The notes under the pieces were generated by a model. It saw only the letters and a program-made list of their open reading frames with translations. It did not search any database and was not told the origin of the DNA. The translations under genes and the position numbers were made by a program. Shown here piece after piece: positions 16,191 to 24,400 of a stretch of DNA of 34,208 bases (within the stretch, counting starts at the first letter, position 1; every line of letters starts with the position of its first letter). Source of the stretch: Candidatus Methanofastidiosum methylothiophilum. Its GTDB lineage: Archaea > Methanobacteriota_B > Thermococci > Methanofastidiosales > Methanofastidiosaceae. Location: the NCBI GenBank assembly GCA_001587575.1, contig LNJC01000015.1, positions 1 through 34,208 on the forward strand. The letters are read 5' to 3'.

Positions 16191-16200
16191 TTTTAAATAT
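16191..16200 (+). promoter_or_regulatory. Candidate internal TATA box
   Basis: TTTTAAATAT 28 nt before the start of the membrane thioredoxin gene, inside the 62-bp gap; the second half of the redox cluster may also be transcribed independently. Confidence 0.4.
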
Positions 16201-16227
16201 CACTATTGTTAATAGGATGTGATAAAG

Positions 16228-16734
16228 ATGAAGGTAGTTAGTATTATCGCCTTTATAATGGCTTTTGCCCTTCTTATTTCTGGTATTTACGGATTTAATA
16301 TTGGGCCTGTTTCAATTGAAGGGCGGCAATATCAACAGGCAAATCAAATTGGGTCTTATATTTGCCTATCTTGCTTAGGATTGACAGGTAGCAGAGTAAG
16401 TCACGCCTTGACGGAAGATACAATTAATAGACTTAAAAGAATTGATTATCCTGTAAAAATTTGGGTATTCACTTCAAATGATTGCCCAACATGCCCTGAT
16501 GCTAAGGCAATAATACTAAACTTCACATTAGAAAATTCCAACATAACATATGAAGAGATAAAACTTGAAACTCAGGGTCAATTTTTTGATACCTATTCTG
16601 TATCAGAACTTCCTACAGTTATTTTCTTTAATAAAGACGGTGTTGTCCTAAGAAAAAATAATTTTGTTCATAAGGTAGTTGGCATAGATAAATTACAGGA
16701 GAAAATAATCGAAGCTATTGAAACGGTGAGTTGA
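16228..16734 (+). CDS. Membrane-anchored thioredoxin-like protein
   Basis: 168 residues from the ATG at 16228; GTGAT just upstream is the SD, so the in-frame GTG inside it is rejected. One N-terminal hydrophobic helix (residues 3-22), then a short segment with CLSC (46-49), then a thioredoxin-like domain with CPTC (86-89), the cis-Pro in ELPT (128-129) and VIFFNKDG. The extra CLSC pair before the domain is unusual and could relay electrons. Stop overlaps the start of the polyferredoxin gene by one base (TGATG). Predicted to face outside, together with the two lipoproteins upstream. Confidence 0.85.
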   Translation: MKVVSIIAFIMAFALLISGIYGFNIGPVSIEGRQYQQANQIGSYICLSCLGLTGSRVSHALTEDTINRLKRIDYPVKIWVFTSNDCPTCPDAKAIILNFTLENSNITYEEIKLETQGQFFDTYSVSELPTVIFFNKDGVVLRKNNFVHKVVGIDKLQEKIIEAIETVS

Positions 16735-18812
16735 TGGGAAAAATAAAGCGATTAAGGACCATATCCCAGTCAATGTCTTTAATTTTGATAAATCTTGGTT
16801 TTCTTGGAATTTTCGTTAAACATCTCACCGGTCCTGTTTTCAATTGCTATGCATGCCCGTGGGCCTCGATAAGTTGCCCTATAGGTCTGTTGCAAAATTT
16901 TGTAATGAACGGTCAAGTTCCCACATATGTTTTGGGAACAATGGGGGCAGTTTTTGTATTTGTAGGTAGTGCATTTTGTGGGTGGGTCTGTCCATTTGGA
17001 TTTTTCCAAGATGCTATTGACTTTGTAAAAAATATATTTAAGAAGAAAAATAAAAATCCAAAAAGAAAGCCTAAATTAAAAAATAAGTCAAGGGATTTCT
17101 CCCTTATAACTAGGTTAATAGTTCTTGTAACTACATTAGTTCTTGCTATAAGATTTGTCGATACAATATTCTGTAAATTGTGTCCAATAGGAACTATAGA
17201 AGCGACATTTCCATATCAAATAGCAAACGGATTTTCGTATAATATTTGGTTAGCGGCAAGAATAGGGATATTAGTAGTATTAATAATTATGTTCTTTATT
17301 ATAAGCAGATTTTGGTGCAGATATCTATGCCCAATAGGTGCTCTTGCTGGGCCTTCAAATAAAGTCAGTCTTCTAAAATTATACCATAATGGCAATAATT
17401 GTCAGGGATGTAATATCTGTAAAGATGTATGCCCCCTAGACATAGATGTTGTAAATGATCTAAATTCAACAAGATGCACTAGGTGTGCGGATTGTGTTGA
17501 TAAATGCCCAAAGGGTCATCTTGCTTTTGGTCTTGATATATTTGGCCTTGTAGCTATTTCACCTTTTAAAAAGAAAAAAGAAAAAACTGCTCAAAAGAAA
17601 ATAGTAACGCCCACAACCGAAGGAATCCCCGGAGTAGAAACGCCATTGGAGCCAGAAACTGTTACTACTGAAGATCAAGATGTATTAGATGAATTCAAAT
17701 ATAGGGAAAAGGGCACTCTTGTTGAAAGGCCTGCCTATATGGGATTCAAGAAGGGAGAAAGGGTGTACTTACCTTACGATGAAGTTAAAAAAATAGGAGT
17801 GAGGCCCCCAAAAACTCCTCTTTCAGTTCTTTTAAAGCAATATTCTGAAGGTCGACTTGCAGAAGATTATAATGCTCCTGAGGCTTTTGTTGAAGAAAAA
17901 ATTGAGGAGAAAATAAAAGAAGTTCCTAAATCAATACCAAAAGAAGAAATTGACAAAAAACACTTTGAGAAATTTAGAATTCCTAAAAGAACTGAACTTC
18001 ATTTAGATCATCTAAAATATCTAAAAGAGTTAGATACCCAAATTGAGATTAAAGCAATAGCTAATAACAGTAGTGAAGTCCCAGCAGTATTACTTGCAAT
18101 TGTGGATGCTACTGATCAGATTAACTTTGAATATATTAATCCAAGAGATCATAGGGCTGAATGGTACTACAAAGAATACTTACCTTCAGTATATATTAAT
18201 GGAAAATACTATAATCATTCATTTTCTGAAGATGAACTAATTTACAAAATTAAAACTGAAAGGTACATAATTGAAAATGTCAATCTAATAATCGATTATA
18301 CAAGATGTATTGGATGCAACTCTCAAAGCTGCAAGAAAGCTTGTGATATTTTCAAAAAAATCCCAATATTAACCGAAGGTTATGGAATATATCCTCTTTC
18401 AAACATCGGATGCTCACTTTGTGGTAAGTGTTTGATAGAATGTGATAGAGGTGGGGTTTCATTTATCTTTGGAGATAAACTAGTTACAGATTCTAATTTC
18501 AGTATTGAGATGATTAAGAAAAATAAAGAATTAATCTCAACAATCTATCCTGAAACTGTCATGTTATTCCTTGAAAAGAATAAGAAACATTCGAACAGGG
18601 CACTTAATTTCACAATTGCATTGTCATATCTATCCCAAGGTAAGCTTTCATATCAATTGATTGATGTTGCAACAAATCAGGAAACAGTTTTAAAGAGGAA
18701 GATAGGTGCAATACCTTGCTTCTGGGTGTCTGACAAAGTACAGATTGCAGGTATGGTTTCTGAAGCATCAATATTGGCATTTATACGAAAGATTTCAAAG
18801 TGGAAAGGATGA
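16734..18812 (+). CDS. NapH-type membrane polyferredoxin fused to thioredoxin-like domains
   Basis: 692 residues from the ATG at 16734 (SD GGTGAG 3 nt upstream). Residues 1-205: four-to-five helix membrane part with paired Cys-Pro motifs (CYACP 38-42, CGWVCP 82-87, CKLCP 147-151, CRYLCP 195-200) as in NapH/MauN/RdxA-type proteins. Residues 223-233 and 248-258: two classical four-cysteine [4Fe-4S] motifs. Residues 280-420: charged Lys/Glu/Pro-rich linker. About 430-510: thioredoxin-like fold without CxxC. 525-537 (spacing 2-4-3) and 560-570: a second pair of iron-sulfur motifs. About 605-690: another thioredoxin-like fold, with AIPC at 659-662 in the cis-Pro region. Coupled to the membrane thioredoxin upstream and UppP downstream. 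Role inferred: electron transfer across the membrane. Confidence 0.88.
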   Translation: MGKIKRLRTISQSMSLILINLGFLGIFVKHLTGPVFNCYACPWASISCPIGLLQNFVMNGQVPTYVLGTMGAVFVFVGSAFCGWVCPFGFFQDAIDFVKNIFKKKNKNPKRKPKLKNKSRDFSLITRLIVLVTTLVLAIRFVDTIFCKLCPIGTIEATFPYQIANGFSYNIWLAARIGILVVLIIMFFIISRFWCRYLCPIGALAGPSNKVSLLKLYHNGNNCQGCNICKDVCPLDIDVVNDLNSTRCTRCADCVDKCPKGHLAFGLDIFGLVAISPFKKKKEKTAQKKIVTPTTEGIPGVETPLEPETVTTEDQDVLDEFKYREKGTLVERPAYMGFKKGERVYLPYDEVKKIGVRPPKTPLSVLLKQYSEGRLAEDYNAPEAFVEEKIEEKIKEVPKSIPKEEIDKKHFEKFRIPKRTELHLDHLKYLKELDTQIEIKAIANNSSEVPAVLLAIVDATDQINFEYINPRDHRAEWYYKEYLPSVYINGKYYNHSFSEDELIYKIKTERYIIENVNLIIDYTRCIGCNSQSCKKACDIFKKIPILTEGYGIYPLSNIGCSLCGKCLIECDRGGVSFIFGDKLVTDSNFSIEMIKKNKELISTIYPETVMLFLEKNKKHSNRALNFTIALSYLSQGKLSYQLIDVATNQETVLKRKIGAIPCFWVSDKVQIAGMVSEASILAFIRKISKWKG

Positions 18813-19576
18813 ACTTTATTGAATTAATCATAGTAGGAGCTATACAAGGATTTTTAGAATTTTTACCTGTGTCAAGTTCAGGTAACGTTTCTTTGATTCT
18901 TATGAATTTTTTGAAGCTATCTCCTTCGGAAAGTTTTTCATTGTCACTCTTTCTTCACCTAGGCACACTTCTAGCCGTATTGGTCTATTTTAGAAAGGAT
19001 ATTTTTAGTATTTTAAAAAATATCAAGACAGATAAAACATCACATTTTCTTATTGTATCTACTCTAATTACAGGGATTGTAGGGGTTCCAATATATATAG
19101 GATTAAAATCAATTTTTGAGAATATTCAAATAGAAGTCGGTAATATTATTATCGGTCTTTTCCTTATTGGTACTGGGATTTTTTTAAGGTATAAACCAAA
19201 ATCTGGATTTAAAAAAGTCCAGGGCTCAAATATGTGGGACATGATACTTGCAGGTGTTGCACAAGGGATATCTATAATACCAGGAATATCAAGATCTGGC
19301 TCCACTCTTGCAGTTCTTTTAGGAAGAGAATTTGATAAAGAAGAGGCTTTGAGAATATCTTTTTTAATGTCAATACCTGCCATACTAGGGGGTATTGTTT
19401 TAGAAGCAGAAGACACCACATTTTTTATGAATACTTTTCCTGCAATAATTGGTGCATTTATTACTTCTATTATTGTAATAAAAGGATTATTAGAGTTTGC
19501 AAAAAGACTAAATTTTTCTTATTTTTGTATCGCTTTTGGGGCTATTACAGTCATTATATCTTTACTAATTCTTTAA
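18809..19576 (+). CDS. uppP: Undecaprenyl-diphosphatase-type phosphatase (UppP/BacA)
   Basis: 255 residues from the ATG at 18809, overlapping the polyferredoxin stop (ATGA). Multi-pass membrane phosphatase that recycles polyprenyl diphosphate; in archaea the lipid is a dolichol-type carrier. Both family motifs are seen: Q13-GFL-E17 followed by FLPVSSSGN, and PGISRSGST near residue 157. The residue after SSSG is Asn where the bacterial enzyme has a conserved His, so activity may be changed. About eight hydrophobic helices. The link to the redox genes may be only positional. The 3' end overlaps the convergent SAM hydrolase gene by 12 bp. Confidence 0.9.
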   Translation: MNFIELIIVGAIQGFLEFLPVSSSGNVSLILMNFLKLSPSESFSLSLFLHLGTLLAVLVYFRKDIFSILKNIKTDKTSHFLIVSTLITGIVGVPIYIGLKSIFENIQIEVGNIIIGLFLIGTGIFLRYKPKSGFKKVQGSNMWDMILAGVAQGISIIPGISRSGSTLAVLLGREFDKEEALRISFLMSIPAILGGIVLEAEDTTFFMNTFPAIIGAFITSIIVIKGLLEFAKRLNFSYFCIAFGAITVIISLLIL

Positions 19577-20317
19577 GATTAGTTTTACTATATCTCCTGA
19601 TTTCAAATTAAAACAACTATTTGCATTTCCTAGATATTTAGAAATTTCAAGGTGGCCAGAGGAAGAGTATAATGAAATCAAATCTAGGTTACGCCCCTCT
19701 TCGTAATGCGTCAGGACGGGAATTTTAATGTTTGAGAGCTCAATATCCCCGATTTCAATATCATCTTTCTTTAAATTAAGAATTATGTTACCAAATGAGT
19801 CTATGTAGAGAACTGATAATATTGCGCTGTTTTTTGTTATTTCTTTTTTATATGGAAGCGTTGAGATTATACTTGTCTTTTCTAAAAAATCCATTTCTCC
19901 AATATCTAACAATGCAGCTGCAGGAGCAAATATGTCCCTCCCGTGAAACGTCTTAGAAGTACTTTTTATACCGTATTTTGATAATTTAGATTTTAGTTTT
20001 TCTAAATCTATTTTAAAAATATCTCCTTTAAAAAGAGAAAAAATACCATTATCAGGGCCAACAAATATGTGTTCATCATATTTTATTACTAGAGGTGCTC
20101 TTTGACTTCCCACGCCCGGATCGACTACAACTACGTGAATTGTTCCTTTTGGAAAATAGGAGTATGAAGTAGATATTACATAAGCAGCATCGTATATAGA
20201 ATGTCTATTAATTTTATGAGTAATATCAATAATTTTAGCATCGGGATTTATTTTATAAATTTGGCCTTTCATTTGCCCAGAATAGAAATCATCGAAATCT
20301 GTAGTAAGGGAAATCAT
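19565..20317 (-). CDS. S-adenosylmethionine hydrolase (adenosine-forming; DUF62 family)
   Basis: 250 residues. The family splits SAM into adenosine and methionine by activating water (hydroxide adenosyltransferase). Core motifs: LTTDF at the N-terminus, HVVVVDPGVGSQR near residue 60, VGPDNGIFS near 86, FHGRDIFAPAAALL near 123, and YIDSFGNIILN in the C-terminal domain. The loop after TTDF is about two residues shorter than in typical members and lacks the Gly that usually follows (TTDFDDFYSG), which may affect the substrate pocket. Convergent with uppP, with 12 bp overlapping ends; divergent from the ArsR-like gene. Confidence 0.88.
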   Translation of the reverse strand: MISLTTDFDDFYSGQMKGQIYKINPDAKIIDITHKINRHSIYDAAYVISTSYSYFPKGTIHVVVVDPGVGSQRAPLVIKYDEHIFVGPDNGIFSLFKGDIFKIDLEKLKSKLSKYGIKSTSKTFHGRDIFAPAAALLDIGEMDFLEKTSIISTLPYKKEITKNSAILSVLYIDSFGNIILNLKKDDIEIGDIELSNIKIPVLTHYEEGRNLDLISLYSSSGHLEISKYLGNANSCFNLKSGDIVKLILKN

Positions 20318-20402
20318 GAAATATCTTTTACTTTGAAACTATTAAATCTACCCTTTATCTAAGAAGTTAATTTTAACGTTTATATAGATTAATTGCGAAA
20401 CA

Positions 20403-20410
20403 TTTAAATA
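20403..20410 (+). promoter_or_regulatory. TATA box and GTTAA repeats upstream of the ArsR-like regulator
   Basis: TTTAAATA at 20403-20410, about 32 nt before the start. Just downstream are AGTTAACT (20411-20418) and AGTTAAG (20422-20428), and upstream GTTAA-TT-TTAAC (20366-20377). These repeated GTTAA half-sites may be the regulator's own binding sites. Confidence 0.4.
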
Positions 20411-20441
20411 AGTTAACTAAGAGTTAAGTTATAGTGAAATT

Positions 20442-21098
20442 ATGGCAACGACAGAAGAGATATTTGATATATTGGGCAATCAAACAAGGAGAATGATCCT
20501 TGAAATGTTAGCTACCTCTCCTTGTTATACTACAGAGATAGCTGAGAGACTAGAAATCGGTCAAAAAGCCATAAATGAACATCTTAGGATAATGCAAGAT
20601 TTGGGCCTTATAGACCTATTTATTTTAAAACAAAAAAGAGGAAGTCCCAGAAAATATTTCAAGATAAAAGATAATATTAGAATGGAGCTATTTGTCGCCC
20701 CTAGGGTATTTGATGCATCTATCAAGACAGAGGAAATTGATTTGGAATCAATTTTTGAAAGATATCCTGAATACAAGGCATTTTATGAAGAGATTAAGTT
20801 TGACTCAGATATTAGGATGATAAGTAGACTAAAAGAAAATCTTGATTATCTAAAAAACGAATTAGCTGAAATTGATAATGCCAAAGCATTCATCGAAAGA
20901 TCTATTTCAGAATTAAAAGAGAAGATATTGACCACTATGGAGGACTTGAATCTCGGTGAAAAAGAGAAAAAAGTACTCATTGAGATGGTACTAAAAGAAT
21001 CTTTTTCTGTCAAAGATATTGCTAACAGTTTAAACTTAGAATTAGATGAAGTCAATGAATCTATTAATAAACTTAAAGATAAAGGAGTTATAGGATAA
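20442..21098 (+). CDS. ArsR-family transcription regulator with a second C-terminal helix-turn-helix
   Basis: 218 residues. N-terminal winged helix-turn-helix (residues 1-75: DILGNQTRRMILEML, TTEIAERLEIGQKAINEHLRIMQDLGLI), a middle region (80-125), a coiled coil (about 128-170: RLKENLDYLKNELAEIDNAKAF), and a C-terminal second HTH-like unit (185-218: FSVKDIANSLNLELDEVNESINKL). This kind of ArsR-like regulator is common in methanogen-related archaea. The coiled coil implies a dimer. Target genes unknown; ProRS lies 41 bp downstream and SAM hydrolase is divergent. Confidence 0.85.
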   Translation: MATTEEIFDILGNQTRRMILEMLATSPCYTTEIAERLEIGQKAINEHLRIMQDLGLIDLFILKQKRGSPRKYFKIKDNIRMELFVAPRVFDASIKTEEIDLESIFERYPEYKAFYEEIKFDSDIRMISRLKENLDYLKNELAEIDNAKAFIERSISELKEKILTTMEDLNLGEKEKKVLIEMVLKESFSVKDIANSLNLELDEVNESINKLKDKGVIG

Positions 21099-21139
21099 TT
21101 TTTTATATTATGTTAATTTAACTCCAGAAGGTGCTATTG

Positions 21140-22579
21140 ATGGCAGAAGATCTTGGAGTTACCATTTCTAGAGATGAAGATTTTTCAGAGTGGTACAATC
21201 AAATTGTTGTAAAAGCAGGTCTTGCTGATTATTCACCCATTAAGGGTTGTATGGTTATTAAACCATATGGCTACGCAATATGGGAAAGTATTAAGGATTA
21301 TCTTGATAAGAGAATTAAGGATACAGGTCATGAAAATGCCTATTTCCCTCTATTCATCCCTGAAGAATTTTTTGAGATGGAAAAAGAACATGTTGAAGGT
21401 TTTACGCCTGAAGTTGCTTGGGTAACTCATGGAGGGGATACTCCTCTTGAGAGAAAACTTGCCATAAGACCAACTTCTGAAACGATAATGTATTCAATGT
21501 ACGCCAAATGGATAAGAAGTTGGCGTGACCTGCCCTTGTTGATAAATCAGTGGGCTAATGTAGTGAGATGGGAAACCAAAATGACAAAGCTTTTCATAAG
21601 AACAAGAGAGTTTTTGTGGCAAGAAGGTCATACCGCTCATGCGACGAAAGAAGAAGCTGAGGAAGAAGTAAAAAAAATGCTTGGGGTATACCGGGAAGTT
21701 ATGGAAGACCTACTTGCGATTCCAACAATCCCAGGATATAAAACAGACAACGAAAAATTTGCAGGTGCGGTATACACTATGACTGTCGAAGCGTTAATGG
21801 CAGATAAAAAGGCCATGCAAGCTGGAACTTCTCATTTATTAGGCCAACATTTCTCTAAAGCCTTCAATATTATGTTTGAAGATAAGGACAAAGAAAAGAA
21901 ATATGTATGGCAAACTTCATGGGGAATGACAACTAGGACAGTTGGTACATTAGTAATGGTCCACAGTGACAATAAAGGTTTGATTTTACCTCCAAGGGCG
22001 GCTCCATTAAAGATTGTGATTATCCCAATTATTTTCAAAGAGGGTAAAGAAGAAGTTATAAATAGATGTAAAGAGGTTCAAGAGTTACTTGGTAAAAAAT
22101 ACAAAGTTAAATTGGACGATAGAGAAGGTTACACTGCCGGATTTAAATTCAATGAATGGGAATTAAAAGGAATACCCATTAGGATAGAGATAGGCCCAAG
22201 AGACGTAAAGGAAAACAAAGTGGTTATAGTAAGACGTGACAATTCCCAGAAAATCTTTTTATCTATGGAAAATCTCAGTGAAGAAATAGATAAAATACTT
22301 GAAAATATCCAGAAGACTCTTTTCTCAAATGCAAAAGAATTTCTAAATAAAAATACATTTTTACCTAAAGACTACAAAGAATTATCAGATGTCTTAAACA
22401 ATCAAAAAGGAATGGCAAAAGTTAGTTGGTGCGGAAGAGGTTGCTGTGAAGAAAAAATAAAAGAAGAAACAGGTGCAACTTCATGCTGTATACCCCTAGA
22501 TCAAAATGGATTAGGGAAAGAATGTATTGTATGTGGCGAAGTGGCGGAAAAAATAATTCTTTTTGCCAAACATTACTAA
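21140..22579 (+). CDS. proS: Prolyl-tRNA synthetase, archaeal/eukaryotic type
   Basis: 479 residues from the ATG at 21140 (SD GGTG about 7 nt upstream). Class II synthetase charging tRNA-Pro. Motif 2 region (TKMTKLFIRTREFLWQEGHT, about residues 145-165) and motif 3 (HSDNKGLILPPRAAP near 280) are visible; after the anticodon-binding domain there is the archaeal-type C-terminal zinc domain with cysteines in CGRGCC, SCC and CIVC. No bacterial editing insertion is present. Ends with the conserved Tyr of this type. Its last 4 bases overlap the convergent Elp3 gene. Confidence 0.95.
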   Translation: MAEDLGVTISRDEDFSEWYNQIVVKAGLADYSPIKGCMVIKPYGYAIWESIKDYLDKRIKDTGHENAYFPLFIPEEFFEMEKEHVEGFTPEVAWVTHGGDTPLERKLAIRPTSETIMYSMYAKWIRSWRDLPLLINQWANVVRWETKMTKLFIRTREFLWQEGHTAHATKEEAEEEVKKMLGVYREVMEDLLAIPTIPGYKTDNEKFAGAVYTMTVEALMADKKAMQAGTSHLLGQHFSKAFNIMFEDKDKEKKYVWQTSWGMTTRTVGTLVMVHSDNKGLILPPRAAPLKIVIIPIIFKEGKEEVINRCKEVQELLGKKYKVKLDDREGYTAGFKFNEWELKGIPIRIEIGPRDVKENKVVIVRRDNSQKIFLSMENLSEEIDKILENIQKTLFSNAKEFLNKNTFLPKDYKELSDVLNNQKGMAKVSWCGRGCCEEKIKEETGATSCCIPLDQNGLGKECIVCGEVAEKIILFAKHY

Positions 22580-24282
22580 AGTAATTTTGACATATAAGGC
22601 CCTTCTTTTTTATATTTAAATTTTCTATAATATTCTCTTGCGCCGATGCCGGAGATTATGACCATCTTTTTTAAATCTAAATCTTCTTTAGCAATTTTTT
22701 CTGCTTCAAGTAATAGTTTTCTGCCGTATCCTTGATGCTGCCACCCAGTTTCTTTCTTATCACCTATGCGTACGAGTCCTCCATACACATGGAGTTCTCT
22801 TATTATACCAGTTGGAATCTTAGATATTTCTTTTCTATGGGCATATTCTGAAGGCTTTCTTAATCGTATATAACCTATCAATACATCTCTCTCTAAGTCT
22901 TCAAAACTTATAAAATACTCCAAACCTTCTGATGCCTCATATTTTTCAGCCAATAATTTAATGTCTTGAAGCTGGGGTTGCACTCCTTCTTTGTGTATTT
23001 TTCGCCCAACTTCTCTACACCTAATACATTTGCATTGAATATTCCTTTTTTTAAGTTCCTCCTCAATCATCTGCCCCAAATTAGATCTTTTGACACCAGA
23101 TTGAACAAGTGTGGAAGGTATATCTCTTTGAATTCTCATAGTCCTTACCCATTTAGGCATGAACTCTTTTATCTTTAGAATAAGTTCCATTGCTTCTTCT
23201 GTAGTATATGGTACATATTCACCTTTTTTCCACATCTCGTATAATTCTGTTCCTTCAAGAACAAGACATGAATAAAATTTAACCATATCCGGCATGAATT
23301 GCTTGTTAGAAAATATAGTTCTGAAAGTATCAATATCTTTATCAAATGAAGATCCAGGCAAACCTGGCATCATATGATAATTAATCTTAAATCCTGAATC
23401 TTTTAGAATTCTTGTTGCTTCAATAACATCAGAAACTGTATGCCCCCGATTAACTATAGTATATATTTCATCAGAAATAACTTGAACTCCAAGTTCAACT
23501 CTAGTGCCTCCATAGGAAAGCATTCTATCACAATGAATTGCCTTTGCCCAGTCTGGCCTTGTTTCAAATGTCATACCTATACATCTTATTTTTGACTTTT
23601 CGTTAATTTTTTGAGCTTTATCAAGAGTTAATGGTTCATTTTCTAAAACATATGCTGAGAAATCTGAGGAATAAATATGGTTGCTAAATCTATCTTTTAG
23701 AGAATTATTAACATAATTGATATCATACATATTGTCTAAACTTTTTTCATCAGCTTCTGGATCAAAATAATTCATTGCATTGAGACATTCCCTAATGAAA
23801 TATTCCTGATACTCAAAAGATTGTGAAGGGAATGTTCCACCCATTATAATAAGTTCAACTTTATCGATTTCGTGCCCAGTATTATAGAGTTGTTTTAATC
23901 TATGAAATGTTTGAAGAAAAGGATGAAATTTAAAACTAAGGGCCCTCATTGTTGCAGGCTCTTTTCCAGTATAGCTTTGGGGGGTATTTACAGCATCGCC
24001 TGGGCAGTATATACACCTTCCGTGAGGGCATTTGCTTGGCAAAGGCATTACTGCAATAACTGCTACTCCAGACATAGTTCTTATTGGTCTTTTAATTAGG
24101 ATATTTACAAATTCTTCTTTTCTATTTGTTAAATATTCTAAAATGTCAGAGTTTCTTGGAGTCTTATTCAAGTTAAAAGCACTAGCAATTTCTGCCTTCT
24201 TTAATTCAAGTTCGCGGGAATTTTTAATTTTCCCTTCCAAGAATTCTTCAGATAGTCTTTTACATGCCCCATTATAATCCAT
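22576..24282 (-). CDS. elp3: Elp3, tRNA uridine-34 acetyltransferase (radical SAM + GNAT)
   Basis: 568 residues. Makes the carboxymethyl modification at wobble uridine (U34) of tRNAs. The radical-SAM cluster cysteines are in CPHGRCIYC (85, 90, 93); GGTFPSQSFEYQEYF (about 148-162) and TFETRPDWA (about 236) are family signatures; a zinc site CKCIRCREVG is near residue 420, and the C-terminal GNAT domain (about 450-568) has the acetyl-CoA loop GWQHQGYGRKLL. Full length for archaeal Elp3. Convergent with proS. Confidence 0.95.
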   Translation of the reverse strand: MDYNGACKRLSEEFLEGKIKNSRELELKKAEIASAFNLNKTPRNSDILEYLTNRKEEFVNILIKRPIRTMSGVAVIAVMPLPSKCPHGRCIYCPGDAVNTPQSYTGKEPATMRALSFKFHPFLQTFHRLKQLYNTGHEIDKVELIIMGGTFPSQSFEYQEYFIRECLNAMNYFDPEADEKSLDNMYDINYVNNSLKDRFSNHIYSSDFSAYVLENEPLTLDKAQKINEKSKIRCIGMTFETRPDWAKAIHCDRMLSYGGTRVELGVQVISDEIYTIVNRGHTVSDVIEATRILKDSGFKINYHMMPGLPGSSFDKDIDTFRTIFSNKQFMPDMVKFYSCLVLEGTELYEMWKKGEYVPYTTEEAMELILKIKEFMPKWVRTMRIQRDIPSTLVQSGVKRSNLGQMIEEELKKRNIQCKCIRCREVGRKIHKEGVQPQLQDIKLLAEKYEASEGLEYFISFEDLERDVLIGYIRLRKPSEYAHRKEISKIPTGIIRELHVYGGLVRIGDKKETGWQHQGYGRKLLLEAEKIAKEDLDLKKMVIISGIGAREYYRKFKYKKEGPYMSKLL

Positions 24283-24318
24283 AATATTAAATAAATAGTA
24301 AGATTATTAAAATTGACT

Positions 24319-24378
24319 GTTTCATTTTTTGAAACTTTCAATAAAACCGTTTCAAGATAATCTTTTTATATTGTTTCA
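24319..24378. repeat. Four GTTTCA half-sites upstream of the gene at 24401
   Basis: GTTTCA occurs at 24319, 24349 and 24373 on the plus strand and as TGAAAC at 24330; the first two form an inverted repeat GTTTCA-N5-TGAAAC. They flank the TATA-like TTTTTATATT at 24363-24372. Looks like a regulator-binding array. Confidence 0.45.
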
Positions 24379-24400
24379 AATAAGTAATTATGTGGTAAAA

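Noticed and set aside
16734..18812. NapH of a periplasmic nitrate reductase
   Set aside because: No napA, napG or other nitrate reductase gene is nearby, and the C-terminal thioredoxin-like and extra iron-sulfur parts are not found in NapH.
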